From Rhinopomastus cyanomelas (taxonomy: Eukaryota > Chordata > Aves > Bucerotiformes > Rhinopomastidae), in the NCBI GenBank assembly GCA_013400115.1, contig VXBP01005586.1, positions 1,001,537-1,065,536 on the forward strand: a DNA stretch of 64,000 bases, read 5' to 3'. This document shows, piece after piece, positions 38,915-50,357 of the stretch; position 1 is the stretch's first letter, and every line of letters begins with the position of its first letter. The position numbers and the translations under genes are program-made. The notes beneath the pieces were generated by a model. The model worked only from the letters and a program-made list of their open reading frames with translations, was not told the origin of the DNA and did no database searches.

Positions 38915-39074
38915 GCAGGCTTCCACATCTGTGGACTTTTCTAGAGGGATTACCTGAGCATTAAGGAGGGAGAATTAACCTTTCAGTGCTTGAAAACAAA
39001 GAAATTAAACAGTTGGGAATTTTGCTAACTTTTGGACAATGTTTGTGATGTTTATTATGTTCTCTTTCTTCTAG

Positions 39075-39244
39075 CTACGAATATCACGGCTCATCCATGG
39101 TGTTATGCTGGGAGATATATCCCTGATGGTGGTTGAAAACAAGACAGGCAAAGAGCAGAGCTGGGCATTATGGCATTCAAGTGACAGCAAAGGTTTGGGA
39201 ATATGGCAGTGGATGATCTTACCTCTCCCAGATATACTGGACAG
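39075..39244 (+). CDS. ALK: ALK exon, third part of MAM domain 2 (probable human exon 9)
   Basis: The 170-bp exon begins in phase 0 with CTA CGA and leaves in phase 2 at AG|GTATGA. It encodes LRISRLIHGVMLGDISLMVV, then ENKTGKEQSWALWHS and GLGIWQWMILPLPDILD. The ENKTGKEQ string and WQWM..LPL.D..DR frame are diagnostic of ALK MAM2, and NKT is a conserved N-glycosylation site. These are core beta-strands of the MAM sandwich. The exon length equals that inferred for human ALK. The splice acceptor is ttcttctag; the junction codon AG|G gives Arg with the next exon. Confidence 0.97.
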
Positions 39245-39819
39245 GTATGAGTCTCCTCATCATGCTCTTTCGTGGTCATCTGTCATTTTACCACCAGCTA
39301 GCTGGCAATGAAAATGGCCATCATCTTTCCTTCAAGTTGTTCACTCAGGGAGAGGAAGCACTTTGTTCCTGGGTCGTATCTTCTGTTAGAGACAGGAAAG
39401 AGGAGAACTGAGTAGTTAGAGCAAACCATCCAATTATAGAAGTCTGGAGTGGTGGTCTTGGTTCACAAACTGGGTCCACGGGTAGTCTTGCAGCAAGTTG
39501 CTTAAACTTCTGTCTCCATTTCATCAACTGGCAATATGCATTCTCCCCATGTACTGTTTTACGTAGCATATTTGATCTTCTGGTGTGGTTTGCTAGAGTA
39601 GGATGTGAGCTCTATAGCTGATTTATTTGCTGTTGTTGTTATCGAGGTCCCCACTGTTCACTGTGTCTGGATCTGAGAATAAAAGAGGTGGGAGAAGGAC
39701 CTGCTACAAAATAGAAAAGGACGCATCTGAGCACCCTTGTGTTAGTGTAGCAGGAGGCTCAGCCTAACAGAGCTGCCTCAGTTATGACTGTACTCTGGCT
39801 TTATGCATAACAGGTTTCC

Positions 39820-39855
39820 CTGGCAGCATATGCTTAGTCTGGCAGCATATGCTTA
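39820..39855. repeat. Short tandem duplication, 17-bp match at a 19-bp period
   Basis: The string ctggcagcatatgctta occurs at 39,820-39,836 and again at 39,839-39,855, separated by gt. The copies are identical, consistent with replication slippage. Confidence 0.9.
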
Positions 39856-42050
39856 TTTAAAGAGTGTTGTTTTAGCTGGATCTCACAAGTCAGATTTAAA
39901 GGAATGCTCTTGTTCATTGTTTACTTTTGGTGTGCGCTCTGCCTCATGCTGGTTGCAGAGAAGACATATTTCACTTCCTGCAGCCCTGGCCTCTTGGCTG
40001 TGGGATGCAGCTATACTCTCTGTTATGCACACCGGTGCACTTCATCTGTTTGGAAATCTGTGTTCTAGAAATAATGGATTTCATTAAGGAATAATTTGCC
40101 CCATAAGAAGTTTGAACAAACATGGTATGAATATATTTTTTCTTTTGCTGGCTCTTGAGGATGCATGTAGGCTGCAAATACAACAAGGACACTGCCAACG
40201 CTTTGGTCCTGAATGTATAATTAATGTATGTGCATCAAAGATTTAAAAAATATCAGCATTAGGCTTATTGTGCAGTCACTGCTGAAGCACCATTTGTGAA
40301 AATACCTGGTTGCTTCATTCCCTTCAGCTACATTTCCTTTGAAGAAAGGTGTATTTTGCCATTATTATTTATGTGATTTGTTTTCTAATGGTGCCAGGGG
40401 AATGTTTTGTACCTGAATTATTCTGTACTCATGCTACTGCTTTCTTTTAAATTCTCTGTGCTTGCAGAGTCAGACAGAGAATTCTTTGATCTTGGGAGCT
40501 AGGCTAGCAGTGGTTCGTGTGGAATCACAGATTCAACTGATAACATGGTGCTGACTGTTATATATAAGGTGCTGACACTTACTTCTCTTACTTCCCCGTT
40601 ACTTATAGAGAAATACAGCTGGGTTCACTGGGGGAAGGGAGTTTGTTGGAGGTTAGGGCATGTGCAAGGAAAACTTTGAAGTTGTGTTGTCTCTTAAAAA
40701 GTTTTTGGTTTTATTTATTCACAGAACAAGCACTCTTTTAATACATTCAATCAATAAGATTGACTTCATTGAAACCAATCCTTCCTGAGAAGGAAGAATG
40801 TCCTGTGAGACTTGGAAATACTGCATGTGACTTTCTCACTGTCTCAAAACCTTAGAAAATCTGGACTGATGTATATGTTTGGATGGGACTCAGTGCAAGC
40901 ATTCACTGGAATGGTACTGGGGAGACTGCAGTATAGATAAATGATAAATCTATTGAACTGCAAGAAGTATTTAATTGATGTGAACATTGTGCTGGTGCTG
41001 CTGAAAGCTTGCTGTGTCTGGTTTTTTCTAATTGGTTCTTGTGTCAGTAGCTTTCAGAGTCTGTGTTAGAAAGCTTGATATTGCAGACATGTCTACAGAA
41101 GGAGATGAAACTTTAAATCACCTCACGGAAGTAAAGCTCTTGAATAAAACACACCAGTGTACCAGTTCCACAAAATATTAAAGCACATTCCACTGTGATT
41201 GGGAAGCTGAATGGAAAGTGTTACTAATAACAAGATAATATGCTCTAAAACTACTCAAAATCATACTTGTTCAAAATCTGCTTAGCCATGTTTGGCTTAT
41301 AGAGCCTCAAAGAATAATTAGGAAGATTTCCAATAAATTAAATCAGTTCTATCTTTAGAACCAGGTATTTCTTAAATTTTTATATCCTTCAGGCTGTTGG
41401 AGAAAATTATATTTTGACAGAAAATCACAGCAAGAACATTTCAGGTGATTTGGCAGGGACAGAAAATAGGTAACAAAGAAGCTAAACTGGGTCTGAGAGT
41501 TGTTAGATTTCCAGCACTGCATTAACACAGGCAGCCCTGGACACATGCTTGATTTCCAAGAGTGCAATGAGGAGAGCATTGTCTCCTTTCCTCCCATTTG
41601 ATCCTTAGGAAAGCATCCAGTTTCCATTTCACTTCATGTGAAGTCTTACCTTTTGTGTGTGGCTGTAAAATAGGCTGAAGTCCTGCCTCTTTTTTTTTTT
41701 GTAAAGTTGGCAAAACAGCCTCAAGTGTCATCTCATGTTGTGTGTGGGTTAACGGAGCTATAATCCGATTTCAAATGCTCGGTACCTTCTGTGCATGGAA
41801 AATGAAAGGCTAAGGGTGTCTGGAGAAGGATATGCCATCAAAGCAGCTACGATTAAAGGAGCCAGCTGCGGACAAGAACACCTTGAACTGTTGGATGAGC
41901 AGATTGTACCTACTAGAGGCAAAAGGCAATGTCTCCAGAGATCATGTATTTTAACTTGCCACTTAAATTCACTGAACATGAACTAACAATCCTCGCTGTG
42001 CTTCATTTGGTCCTCATGGAGTCACCTACCCCTCCATGAAGAACATGTTA

Positions 42051-42074
42051 TGTGCAAATCACATAATTTGCACA
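42051..42074. repeat. Perfect short hairpin, 9-bp stem with 6-nt loop
   Basis: The arms tgtgcaaat (42,051-42,059) and atttgcaca (42,066-42,074) are exact reverse complements around cacata. It lies just upstream of a CR1 copy. No associated element or RNA gene is recognised. Confidence 0.8.
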
Positions 42075-42147
42075 GATTGGTGACAGCTAAAGAACAAGTC
42101 ATTTTTACTGATTGGAATGTATATGTTAATGAAGTGCCAAAACATTA

Positions 42148-42705
42148 CAGAGTCACAGAATCATTGAGGCTGGAAAAGACCTCTGAGCTCACCAAGTCCT
42201 AGGGCCTAACATCACCACAATCACCTAGACGATGGCACCAAGTCCCATATCCAGTCTGTCCTTAAATACCTCCAGGCATGAGGACTCCACCACTGCCCTG
42301 GGCAGTCCATGCCAATGTTTGATGACCATTTCTGTGAGGAAGAGCTTTCTAATATCCAACCTAACTCCCCTGGCACAGCTTCAGGCCCTTCCCTCTCAAC
42401 CTGTCACTAGTCGCCTCAGAGAAGAGCCCAGCCCCCACCTGACTACAACCTCCCTTCGGGTAGTTGTAGAGAGTGATAAGGTACCTCCAGAGGTCTCCTC
42501 TTCTCCAGGCTGAACACCTCCAGTTTCCTCAGCCTTCCCTCATCAGACTTTCCCTCCAGTCTCTTCCCCAGCCTCATTGCTCTCCTCTGGGCCCGCTCCA
42601 GCACCTCAATCTCTTTCTTGAAGTGAGAGGTCCAGGACTGCCCCCGGTACTCGAGGTGAGGCCTCCCCAGATTGAGAGCAGTGCCGAGAACAGCACTGTT
42701 GTAAA
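42148..42705 (-). mobile_element. CR1 LINE 3' fragment (about 560 bp)
   Basis: A long, fairly well preserved antisense CR1 3' end: cagagtcacagaatcattgag, ggctggaaaagacctctgag, the caggcatgaggactccacca block, then coding sequence. The minus frame over 42,440-42,700 gives LGRPHLEYRGQSWTSHFKKE, then LERAQRRAMRLGKRLEG and VFSLEKRRPLEVPYH, matching the C-terminus of CR1 ORF2. The overlapping plus-strand open frames are shadows of this element. Confidence 0.93.
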
Positions 42706-43258
42706 ACTCTTTTCTTTGAGGGAAAATTGCTTTTTGTTTTGCAGTAATAAACCTGTTGAGGATTGTTTTTTTTAACATCCTAGAAATTCAAGTAGGAAAC
42801 AGACTCTTGAAAGCTCAGCTGTAGTTGTTCAGGGTTGTCTTCTTGTATGTTTGGTTTTAGTAAGTAAATGTGAGTGTTTAGGTTTTAATAATGATGTAGT
42901 CATGGGAATGTGACAGCAAGAGCAAACAGAAGCCTGATATAATCAAAGATGAGTGATTTGTGTAGCTAATAATTAGACATTCTGTTAGTGTAACTGTGTG
43001 GTTAAGATATATCACAAAGTACAGGTACATGTGGCAAAGTGAATCTCTGGAGCCTATTGTGGGCTGATGCTTATTATGGCCAACCAGCCTAGCAATTGTT
43101 TTCCTGTGGTAGAAAAGGTGGAAAAGAATTGGCTCTAAATGGCTGAAGCTTACCTGGAAAAAAGTAGTCCTTTAAGAAGCAGATTCTGATTCTCTTGATT
43201 CCTACTCCTTTGGTGAAGTTGAGACAAGCTGTGGAGAGGCTTGTAAACTAAACATCAC

Positions 43259-43565
43259 ACACAGAATCATGAAGCATTTTAGTTGCAAGAAACCTTTAAG
43301 GTCAAATTTAACCATTGGCCTAACACTGCAAGGTCACCACTAAATCAGCGCTACATCTACACCTCAGGGACTGTAATTCCACCACCTCCCAGGGGAGGCT
43401 GCTCCAACATCGGATAACCCTTTCAGTGAATAAATTCTTCATAACATCCGATCTGAACATCCCCATGTGCATCTTGAGGCCTCTAGTACTATCACTTGCT
43501 ACTTGGAAGAATATCTGTCTACCACCTGGCTTGAGTGGCCTGAAAGCGGACTCCATGTGAGCCAG
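43259..43565 (-). mobile_element. CR1 LINE 3' fragment, diverged
   Basis: It begins acagaatcatgaagc and contains antisense CR1 landmarks: 'ggtcaccactaaatcagc', 'ccaccacctcccaggggaggctgctccaacat', 'aaccctttcagtgaa' and 'cttgaggcct'. On the minus strand the block RVIRCWSSLPWEVVEL resembles the CR1 ORF2 terminal motif. Divergence is higher than in the copy 0.5 kb upstream, so it is probably older. Confidence 0.85.
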
Positions 43566-45788
43566 GCCAGCTCTGGTATTTTAAGCTCTATATTCTCTTC
43601 TAAACCTGTCCTTTTCTTTAAATCCTCACTGTAACTTCTGTGAGAGGAACCAGGTAAAAATGTCAGGTATTAACAGCAACCTGTCCAGCCTCAATATAGT
43701 CTTCTCACAGAAGAAAATACTATAGAAATACAAAAGTAATGTAAACTTGCCTACTGCTTAGGAAGGTTTCCTCCCCCTCCTTTCTCACTAAGCTTAATTT
43801 TTTTCACAGTAGAAAATCTAAATTTGTAGGCAGTCTTAAACAGAGGTGGCAAGATGAAGGAGGAGGAGTGAGAGAGTTTACTTGAGGACCCTATTAACTA
43901 CACTTTTGGTTGTAAGTAGGAGCGGGAGCACCTTTTGCTGATAGCAACATTAGGTCCTGTGTCCTTTTAACAGGGCTGCACATTCAGAAAACAAAAAACA
44001 TTTTCTTGTGATCTCAGTGTTCCTCAGAGAGCTTCAGAATTATTTTCTTGGTGATTATTTTCTCTTAAACATGGACTGGGGTATTTTATTATGTTGGAAG
44101 ATAAAAAAGTGACTTACCTGTAAGAGTAGGTATGTGTATGACCTTGAGGAAGAAAGCAAAACAAAATACAGACTTCAATTACCCCAGAAGGTGATATTCT
44201 ATTGGAGCAAGTCCAAATTAATGTCCAGATGATTGTACTTTCTTTAAACTGACTTCTTTACCTGTTCCAGTATTTCTGGCTTGCTGGATTTTTAGAAACT
44301 GCATTAGGATTCTCTTTCAGACCTCAGGAGTGAGATCCTTTGTTCTGTACGGCTTCTTCAGCAGCTCTGGTCACAGTAGCAGCCAGAATAGCTGGGGACC
44401 CTCTCACTTATTGATGCCATAAAAAGTTGTCTCGAAGTTGTACCACTGTTGTGCTTCCAGCAGCTGTGACTAAGCACTCTTCTTATAAACACTTCTTGCA
44501 GTGCTCTCTCTCTTCCTCACACTCGATTCAGATTTTGTACTAAGTTTCTGGACATCAAGGCATCATCATCAAGGCAGAAAAAGAAAAGTTCTTGTCAACT
44601 TTTTATACCCAGAGGCCTGTTTGTCTTGTGTTATTCCCGATCTTTCTTCCCATTCTGCCGTGAAGAAACAGAGATCCTCTCAACAACTTAGACATCTGTC
44701 TCTGTACACATTGCACTTATAATACACTTGTATTAATTAGATTCATCTACATCCAGATCTCTTTACACCCTACCCAAGAAACCTGTGTTGCTCTGACATG
44801 GTCCCACATTGCTTTGTGAGTGACACTTCAATGCCTGTATTGTTCTGTAGCATTAACTGTGTCTGCTACTGTCCTTCTTTGAAATAGAGTTATTCTGCTG
44901 GTGTCTGTTCTGATCACCTGAGAAAGTGGGTTTTGATGACTGTGTGCAGTGTGTCTGTGACAGATTTTGTTCGTGTACATATTCTGCATGATTGCCTTTA
45001 ATGCCATCTTTGAATCTCAGCCTTTATGACTAGCCATTAAGAAACTTCCTGCATGGCAGTTCTGTCGCTGTAACTGAGTTTTGTTAACACGCTTGTATTT
45101 CTCCAAATAATCTGACTTCACCTCAGCATTTCTTTTATCCCAAACAGTAAGTATTCCTTTGTGAAGTGTGCTAACAGTGCACCATTTGTAACAGAGCAGT
45201 TAATGGGAACCTGTATGTAATAAGGGTTAGTGACCTGAAACCTCTTTGTTCTGTAACTACCTTGGTCTCAAGCAGGTTCAGCTGTAATTTTTTTAGGTAG
45301 ATAGAGAAATCAGTTCCATCAGAAGCAAAACATTTCAAGTTATGAAATGGGAGCTGCAGGAATAGGCACGCCATGTTCATGTCACTGCATGAGGACGGAG
45401 TACAGAGGAAATTAACATTCAGTCTTGGTTAATAATCCCTATCTTTATGATAAAAAGAAAGAAAAAATAACGATTATGAGCCTTTCTAAAATAATAGCAT
45501 GAAGTCAGCTGGCTGAGTCTGGCTAATGGAAACCTGAACGGTCTTTATGAGTCAGGGACAATATTTAGGTGGAATTCAGAGTTGTTACTGAAGGAAGAGA
45601 GCTGCAAAATTTGAACAAAATCAGCTTTCTGAGGTCTTCAAATCGAAGTTTTTATTTCCCTCCAAACAGTGGAGGGAAATAATACCCAAAAGTTTACATT
45701 TCTGTGCACTGAAGACCTGACGGCGGGTGATGTAAGCAAAATAGTTTGTCCTCGTGGAGGCTATACCAACATATCTATAGATGTATTT

Positions 45789-46019
45789 TCACAGAATCAC
45801 AGAACATTAGGGATTGGAAGGGATCTGGAAAGATCATCTAGACCAATCTCCCTGCCAGAGCAGCATCACCTAGACCAAGTCGCACAGGAACATATCCAGG
45901 CGAGTTTTGTACGTCTCCAGAGAAGGAGACTCTACAACCCCCTGGGCAGCTCATTCCAGTGCTCTGTCACCATGAAGAAGTTCCTTCTCATATTTATGTG
46001 GAACCTCCTGTGTTCCAGG
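45789..46019 (-). mobile_element. CR1 LINE 3' fragment
   Basis: It contains tcacagaatcacagaacatt, gggattggaagggatctgg, 'cacctagaccaagtcgcacaggaac', 'tccagagaaggagactctacaaccccctgggcagc' in two blocks, and the segment near its end whose minus frame reads NMRRNFFMVTEHWNELPRGL, the CR1 ORF2 C-terminal motif. It is 5'-truncated. Confidence 0.93.
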
Positions 46020-46567
46020 TTACATATTTTGATATTTTTAACTCTGTATTTCCCTCTGTAAATAAGCCCCATATGTTTTGAAGGTAACCAGTCTTGTGTC
46101 AAGATCGTGGTAAAAGTAAGCAAAAAGAACCAACAGAAGAGTGATGAAGCTCAAATACTGACCACACTGAAATAAAACCCAAGATTCAAAGATCCTGAGG
46201 AATGGGGAAGAATACACCCCAAAAGCTCTGATGTTATCCTGTTTCTGTCAGATTTAACTGAATTGGAATATGTTGGTCCTACCTTTCAACACAATGTTCA
46301 TCTGAATTCAAATTTCACAGATTGGGTCACAAAGCACACTGAAAGATGCATATTAGTTCTGCCATCAGTACCATTTCTTATCCATTACTCTGAAATATTT
46401 GATCAGTAGTTACCCTTGAGTGGGTTTTGAATTTATGTAAAACTTGTATCCTTCAGACAGCTAAGCTGATGTTTCCCAGAGGGGAGGTATGAATTGGGCT
46501 TTTTTGTCCACCTGGTACAGCATTTTCCATCTGCCTCAAACAGATTTAAGGAAAAGTAAAACTGGCT

Positions 46568-47167
46568 TTATCTGAATTGTGTACACAGATCAGCTCTGCA
46601 GGAGTACCTTGTTCTTCCAAATTGTGATATATCTAATGAGCTTTTTTCTAGCTGCACTCCTGAGGTCAAGTAGGGTGAAAGAAGGAACAGATAAGTAAAT
46701 TCCACCAGACCACAAATAATGATTTTTCTAATGTCCAAGCCATCCTTTTGTAGCAGCTGCATTTTCATTCCAATTCCAAACACAGACGTAGCTGATGAGG
46801 ATTCGGATTCCGTATGAGGGGATTGCTGGGGTTTATTAAGCAACAAAATCATTATAAACCTGCCAGCACTAATTTTGCTGCTCTTGTATAATTGCCCTCG
46901 GGAATACGCCTTCATGGCTATCCACCACAGCTTCTGTGTTTGCAGTAAATATGTCTTCAGAGTGCCTTGGACCAGTATCTGTGCCATATATGTGCCAGCT
47001 GAAGTACTGGATGTGCAGTCAGCATACCCCACTTTGATCTGAGATATCAGTGAGACGTTGTAACCTCCAGCATTGTCAAGAGTCACTGCAGGAACACATG
47101 GTTCTGGTGTTTCACGATCAGCTTCACCAAAGCCAAAGGCATTTGCTTCATTGATTTCAGGGATCAA
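46568..47167 (-). other. Unexplained 200-codon open reading frame, antisense in the ALK intron; possible retrocopy or exon fragment
   Basis: The minus strand is open for 199 codons from a TTG (no ATG there) to a stop at 46,568; the frame stays open upstream into the C14-T18 run. The first about 110 residues look like protein: NAFGFGEADRETPEPCVPAV, DNAGGYNVSLISQIKVGYAD, GTYMAQILVQGTLKTYLLQT and KLWWIAMKAYSRGQLYKSSK. The hydrophobic GLVEFTYLFLLSPYL lies near the C-terminus. I do not recognise the family. The first in-frame ATG is in GTYMAQ, so translation from ATG would be shorter. No poly(A) tail lies at its 3' side and no target-site duplication is visible. It could be a fragment of a retrocopied gene, an exon of a nested antisense gene, or chance; a 600-bp open frame in this AT-rich intron is unusual. 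Confidence 0.4.
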
Positions 47168-47174
47168 ACAAAGG

Positions 47175-47206
47175 AAAAAAAAAAAAAAAAAAGGGGGGGG
47201 GGGGGG
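47175..47206. repeat. Homopolymer pair A18 followed by G14
   Basis: Eighteen A (47,175-47,192) are followed directly by fourteen G (47,193-47,206) on the + strand. Run lengths of this kind are error-prone in sequencing, so true lengths are uncertain. The G run can form a G-quadruplex-like structure. On the minus strand it is a 32-nt polypyrimidine tract immediately upstream of the unexplained open frame. Confidence 0.92.
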
Positions 47207-48901
47207 TTGCTGGGGAACAAGATGGTCTGTTGGGTTTTTTCCATCTTACTGATTTGTGACATTTCCTTCAGTTTTGATGAAATTTCTCTCCTTAGCCCAT
47301 TATGCTGAAACCACCAAAGCTAATGATTGAAATGGTGGTTAGCTGGTGATCTTGTTTCAGCGGAATTTGAAAGACATCATATTTCTAAAGTAACGGTGGC
47401 ATTACACTGTAGAAGAGAAAAAGATGAAGTATTTGTTGAGGAAATGCTGGTCTCAATAGAAGGTTTGTACTGAAACTCCATTTATGTTAGAAAAACATTA
47501 GATTAGTAGGCAACTAGAGGAGCACTGATGGTCCTAACTCTGCTTAACATTCACGTGGCATTCTGTCTGGGAGGCATTTCTGTCACCTTTTTCATCCCTG
47601 CTACACTTCAGGAAGCTTCTCAAGTGCTCTGATCCCAGTGCTCCTGCAGGCAACACCTGCAAGGCTGTCTCTTGCCTTGAATGAAGAGCAAATAAAAGTA
47701 AAAACATATTGCATTCTTACATGGGCACCTTAGATGGCACTCCCTTCAGTGACAGAAATACTGGCTTGTGTCATGCCCTCCTGTTCTGAGGTGCTGTGAC
47801 CTGAGTGCCCATTAGACATCCATGAATGGCTTAACTTTTACCTGTGTAAAACATCAAGGTACTGTAGAGAATGAGGTTTAAAAAGTATTTCATGTTCCTT
47901 TGCATCATATCCTACAGCATATGGTAGTTTCATGTTTTTCTAGTCTTGATGCAGCCTCTCAGCTTTATGTCTGACTTCTGGGCCATGGTTGACTGCTTTT
48001 AGAAATTGTTCTTCCTAAGCAGAGAAGTGACTATTTTATGTAGCAGATATGCATCAGAAGAACACAAACTTCCTAAGCTAAGAGAAAATTCAAATCCATG
48101 AGTGCACTAAATTGATTTGTAGGATCAGATTTTTAAGTATTTGGCTGTGGATTATTTTTGTGCTTCCTGTTGACTTCTAAGATCACTGACAGTATTTGTA
48201 AGATCTCTGTTTACAGCAGTCTTTCACTCAGAGATGTAGGACTGGCAGAACTGCCCAGCAAATGACAGGTGAGAGTGTAAAAATGACTTAAGGAAAACCC
48301 ATCCAGCTTTTACAAGGAGATAGTGAGTTCTACTCTTCCTACAGAGTATCCAGTGTTAATTCCTCTGCTTTGTGACAGCCAGGACTGCTAGATAGCCATT
48401 CCTTCATGAGAAAACACCAAATACTTTCTAAATTGATTTCAGACTTTGATTGCCAGTTTCTTTTAGGAACTCCAAACAACTCCGAGAGACCCAGCCTATT
48501 GGTTTTTTTAACACTCCAGGGTGTAAATCATTTGGGACAATAAAATCACTTATATGTCTGAGGTTTTGGCAGCTGAGGTGGGGGGGTTTGCATGGAAAGC
48601 CAAAGGACTTTATTTTTTCTGTCTAGACATCCCACGCACGTGTAGTTGTTCCTGCTTCAGACTGTATGCCTCTGGAGGGAAGAGGGGCTGTATTCTTTTT
48701 TCTGTCTACTTACATTCATGTACAGCTTTCCTCCTCAGATCATTTTTGCTTGTTAGGGGTGAGGATTCTTACTCTGACAATTTCATATTTTTATATGTGA
48801 AAAGAAAAGCTTTTTTCTCTCATTTTAACTGCTTAATCATGATGAACTCTGAGTTTCATCTCTTTAACAGAATTTAATCCCCATTCTTCCAATTTGTGCA
48901 G

Positions 48902-48996
48902 GTTTTGGTTTCAGATCATCGCTTCATGGGAAGAAGGATCTGATGCCATTATTGCTTTTGACAATGTCTCCCTTAGTTTGGACTGTTACTTAACAA
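48902..48996 (+). CDS. ALK: ALK exon, last part of MAM domain 2 (probable human exon 10)
   Basis: The 95-bp exon completes the split Arg codon, enters in phase 2, and ends in phase 1 at ACAA|GTAAGT. It encodes FWFQIIASWEEGSDAIIAFD and NVSLSLDCYLT. The sequence A-I-I-A-F-D-N-V-S-L-S-L-D-C is the classic C-terminal MAM signature and carries the fourth conserved cysteine. NVS is a potential N-glycosylation site. Length matches that inferred for human ALK. The pocket of preserved residues and the lack of stops show the domain is under constraint. Confidence 0.96.
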
Positions 48997-50357
48997 GTAA
49001 GTTTTCCTTTTATCTGAAGTGATTTTTCTTTTATTTGCCATGTAATTGACATCTGGAAAGAGGTTGAAACTGTGGGGAAAGGGATTGGGTGGTGTTATCT
49101 TCAAAAGACTCTTGAAATGTAAAGGTGCATTTCAGAAATACCTGTGCTTAGACAGAGACCATTCAGACACCCACCTTCTTATTAGAGCCAGCCACAGAAA
49201 GGGTTCCAAATTTGGCAATATATAGGTAAAGTGTGGGAGAGTCAGCTTCCCCCTGAGATGGTAGCATTACCTATTCACCCAGGCTGATGCAGAAGCCAGT
49301 CTTTGTTTATATAGTTCCACAAGACCTGTTTTGCTGTGTAACAGTTATGAAAATGAATGACAGTTGAATTCTGGCCTGGAAAACAGAGGCATCCTGTGAC
49401 TGACACTAATTTTGCAATAACATTATGCACAATACCCCAGTTAAATTAGAACAAGTTCATCGTATTTGGACAGACATGCATTTATTGCTGAATCAGAAAC
49501 TAAGACCTTCAGTCTGTCTTACACTTGGGAAAAATTTGGGTTCTGAACCAAAATTTATGATTCACTGGCCTCTAGAATGCACCCGGTTTATACCTCTGTT
49601 GACAGATTTCACCCCATTTAGATTTTTGTGGAGTGTTGGTGTCTGGCTCATCTTCCATAATCTCATGCGCAGTGGATTGCTTAACTTGTAAATGTGTTCA
49701 ACCCATGACAGATCTGCTACTCTGTATCCCAGACCAACAGCTTACATGAGGATTGTGGGACTGCCTCTCTGAACATGCACAACTTCTACCTTGGGTTGAG
49801 CAGTAGAACTCGCACATGTTCTTTCATCATCTAGGCTTGAAGCTACAATGTCTGTAGCTCTGTCCACAGTGAAAATTTCTAATCCCCTTCCTCACTCAAC
49901 AGCAGTTGCTCCCTTCCATCTGCTTTGTATTACATTAATTTGGGACATGAGTCTTTCCATTTATACATAACACCCCTCTGGCTTTTGTGCTTAAGTACGG
50001 TGTACCTCGGGCGGCAGAGTACTGAAGAGATCTTAAAAATAGCCTGTAATTAAATTGTACTGGCTGAAAGAGAACTTTCTAACAATTGCTAAGAATTGTA
50101 TTCTGTATTTCTACTTTGTCTTCATTCACTTGCTGTTTTGCCCATCACTCGTTCCTGTTTATTTTTCTTTTGCCACAGTTCCCATAACAGCAGTTGGAAA
50201 GCCAGTCTGTTCTTTCCTCATAATAAGGTTATACCTAGTGACTGCAGGCTCTTATTCTCAGCAGAGAAGCCTGCAACTCTTAATTTAGCTTCAGTTTGGA
50301 TCACATACTGACTCAGCCACCTTTGGTGATAAACTAGTCTGACTTCTTGTTTTCTAG
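48997..50357 (+). other. ALK: ALK intron (1.4 kb)
   Basis: The shortest intron in the window, with a strong GTAAGT donor and a ttgttttctag acceptor. No repeats or conserved-looking elements were recognised; the open frames at 49,425-49,691 and 50,055-50,311 are featureless. Confidence 0.85.

Larger units (their letters stand above)
29006..39074 (+). other. ALK: ALK intron (10.1 kb, GC-AG type) within MAM2
   Basis: It starts at the GC donor and ends at ctttcttctag. It contains CR1 fragments at about 29,482-29,598 and 38,146-38,385 and an AT microsatellite at 38,888-38,914. A 138-codon open frame at 31,166-31,582 and others in 30-32 kb show no recognisable domain. The stretch 29.6-38.1 kb otherwise holds nothing I can name. 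Confidence 0.85.
39245..48901 (+). other. ALK: ALK intron (9.7 kb) within MAM2
   Basis: It has canonical GT-AG ends. It contains a 19-bp-period duplication near 39,820, CR1 fragments at about 42,148-42,705, 43,259-43,565 and 45,789-46,019, an unexplained minus-strand open frame at 46,568-47,167 with an A18G14 run beside it, and small hairpins near 42,051 and 47,305. Other segments hold nothing I recognise. Confidence 0.85.

Noticed and set aside
42232..42775. Plus-strand open frames of 93 and 100 codons
   Set aside because: They are the antisense of a CR1 ORF2 fragment and do not encode a protein of their own.
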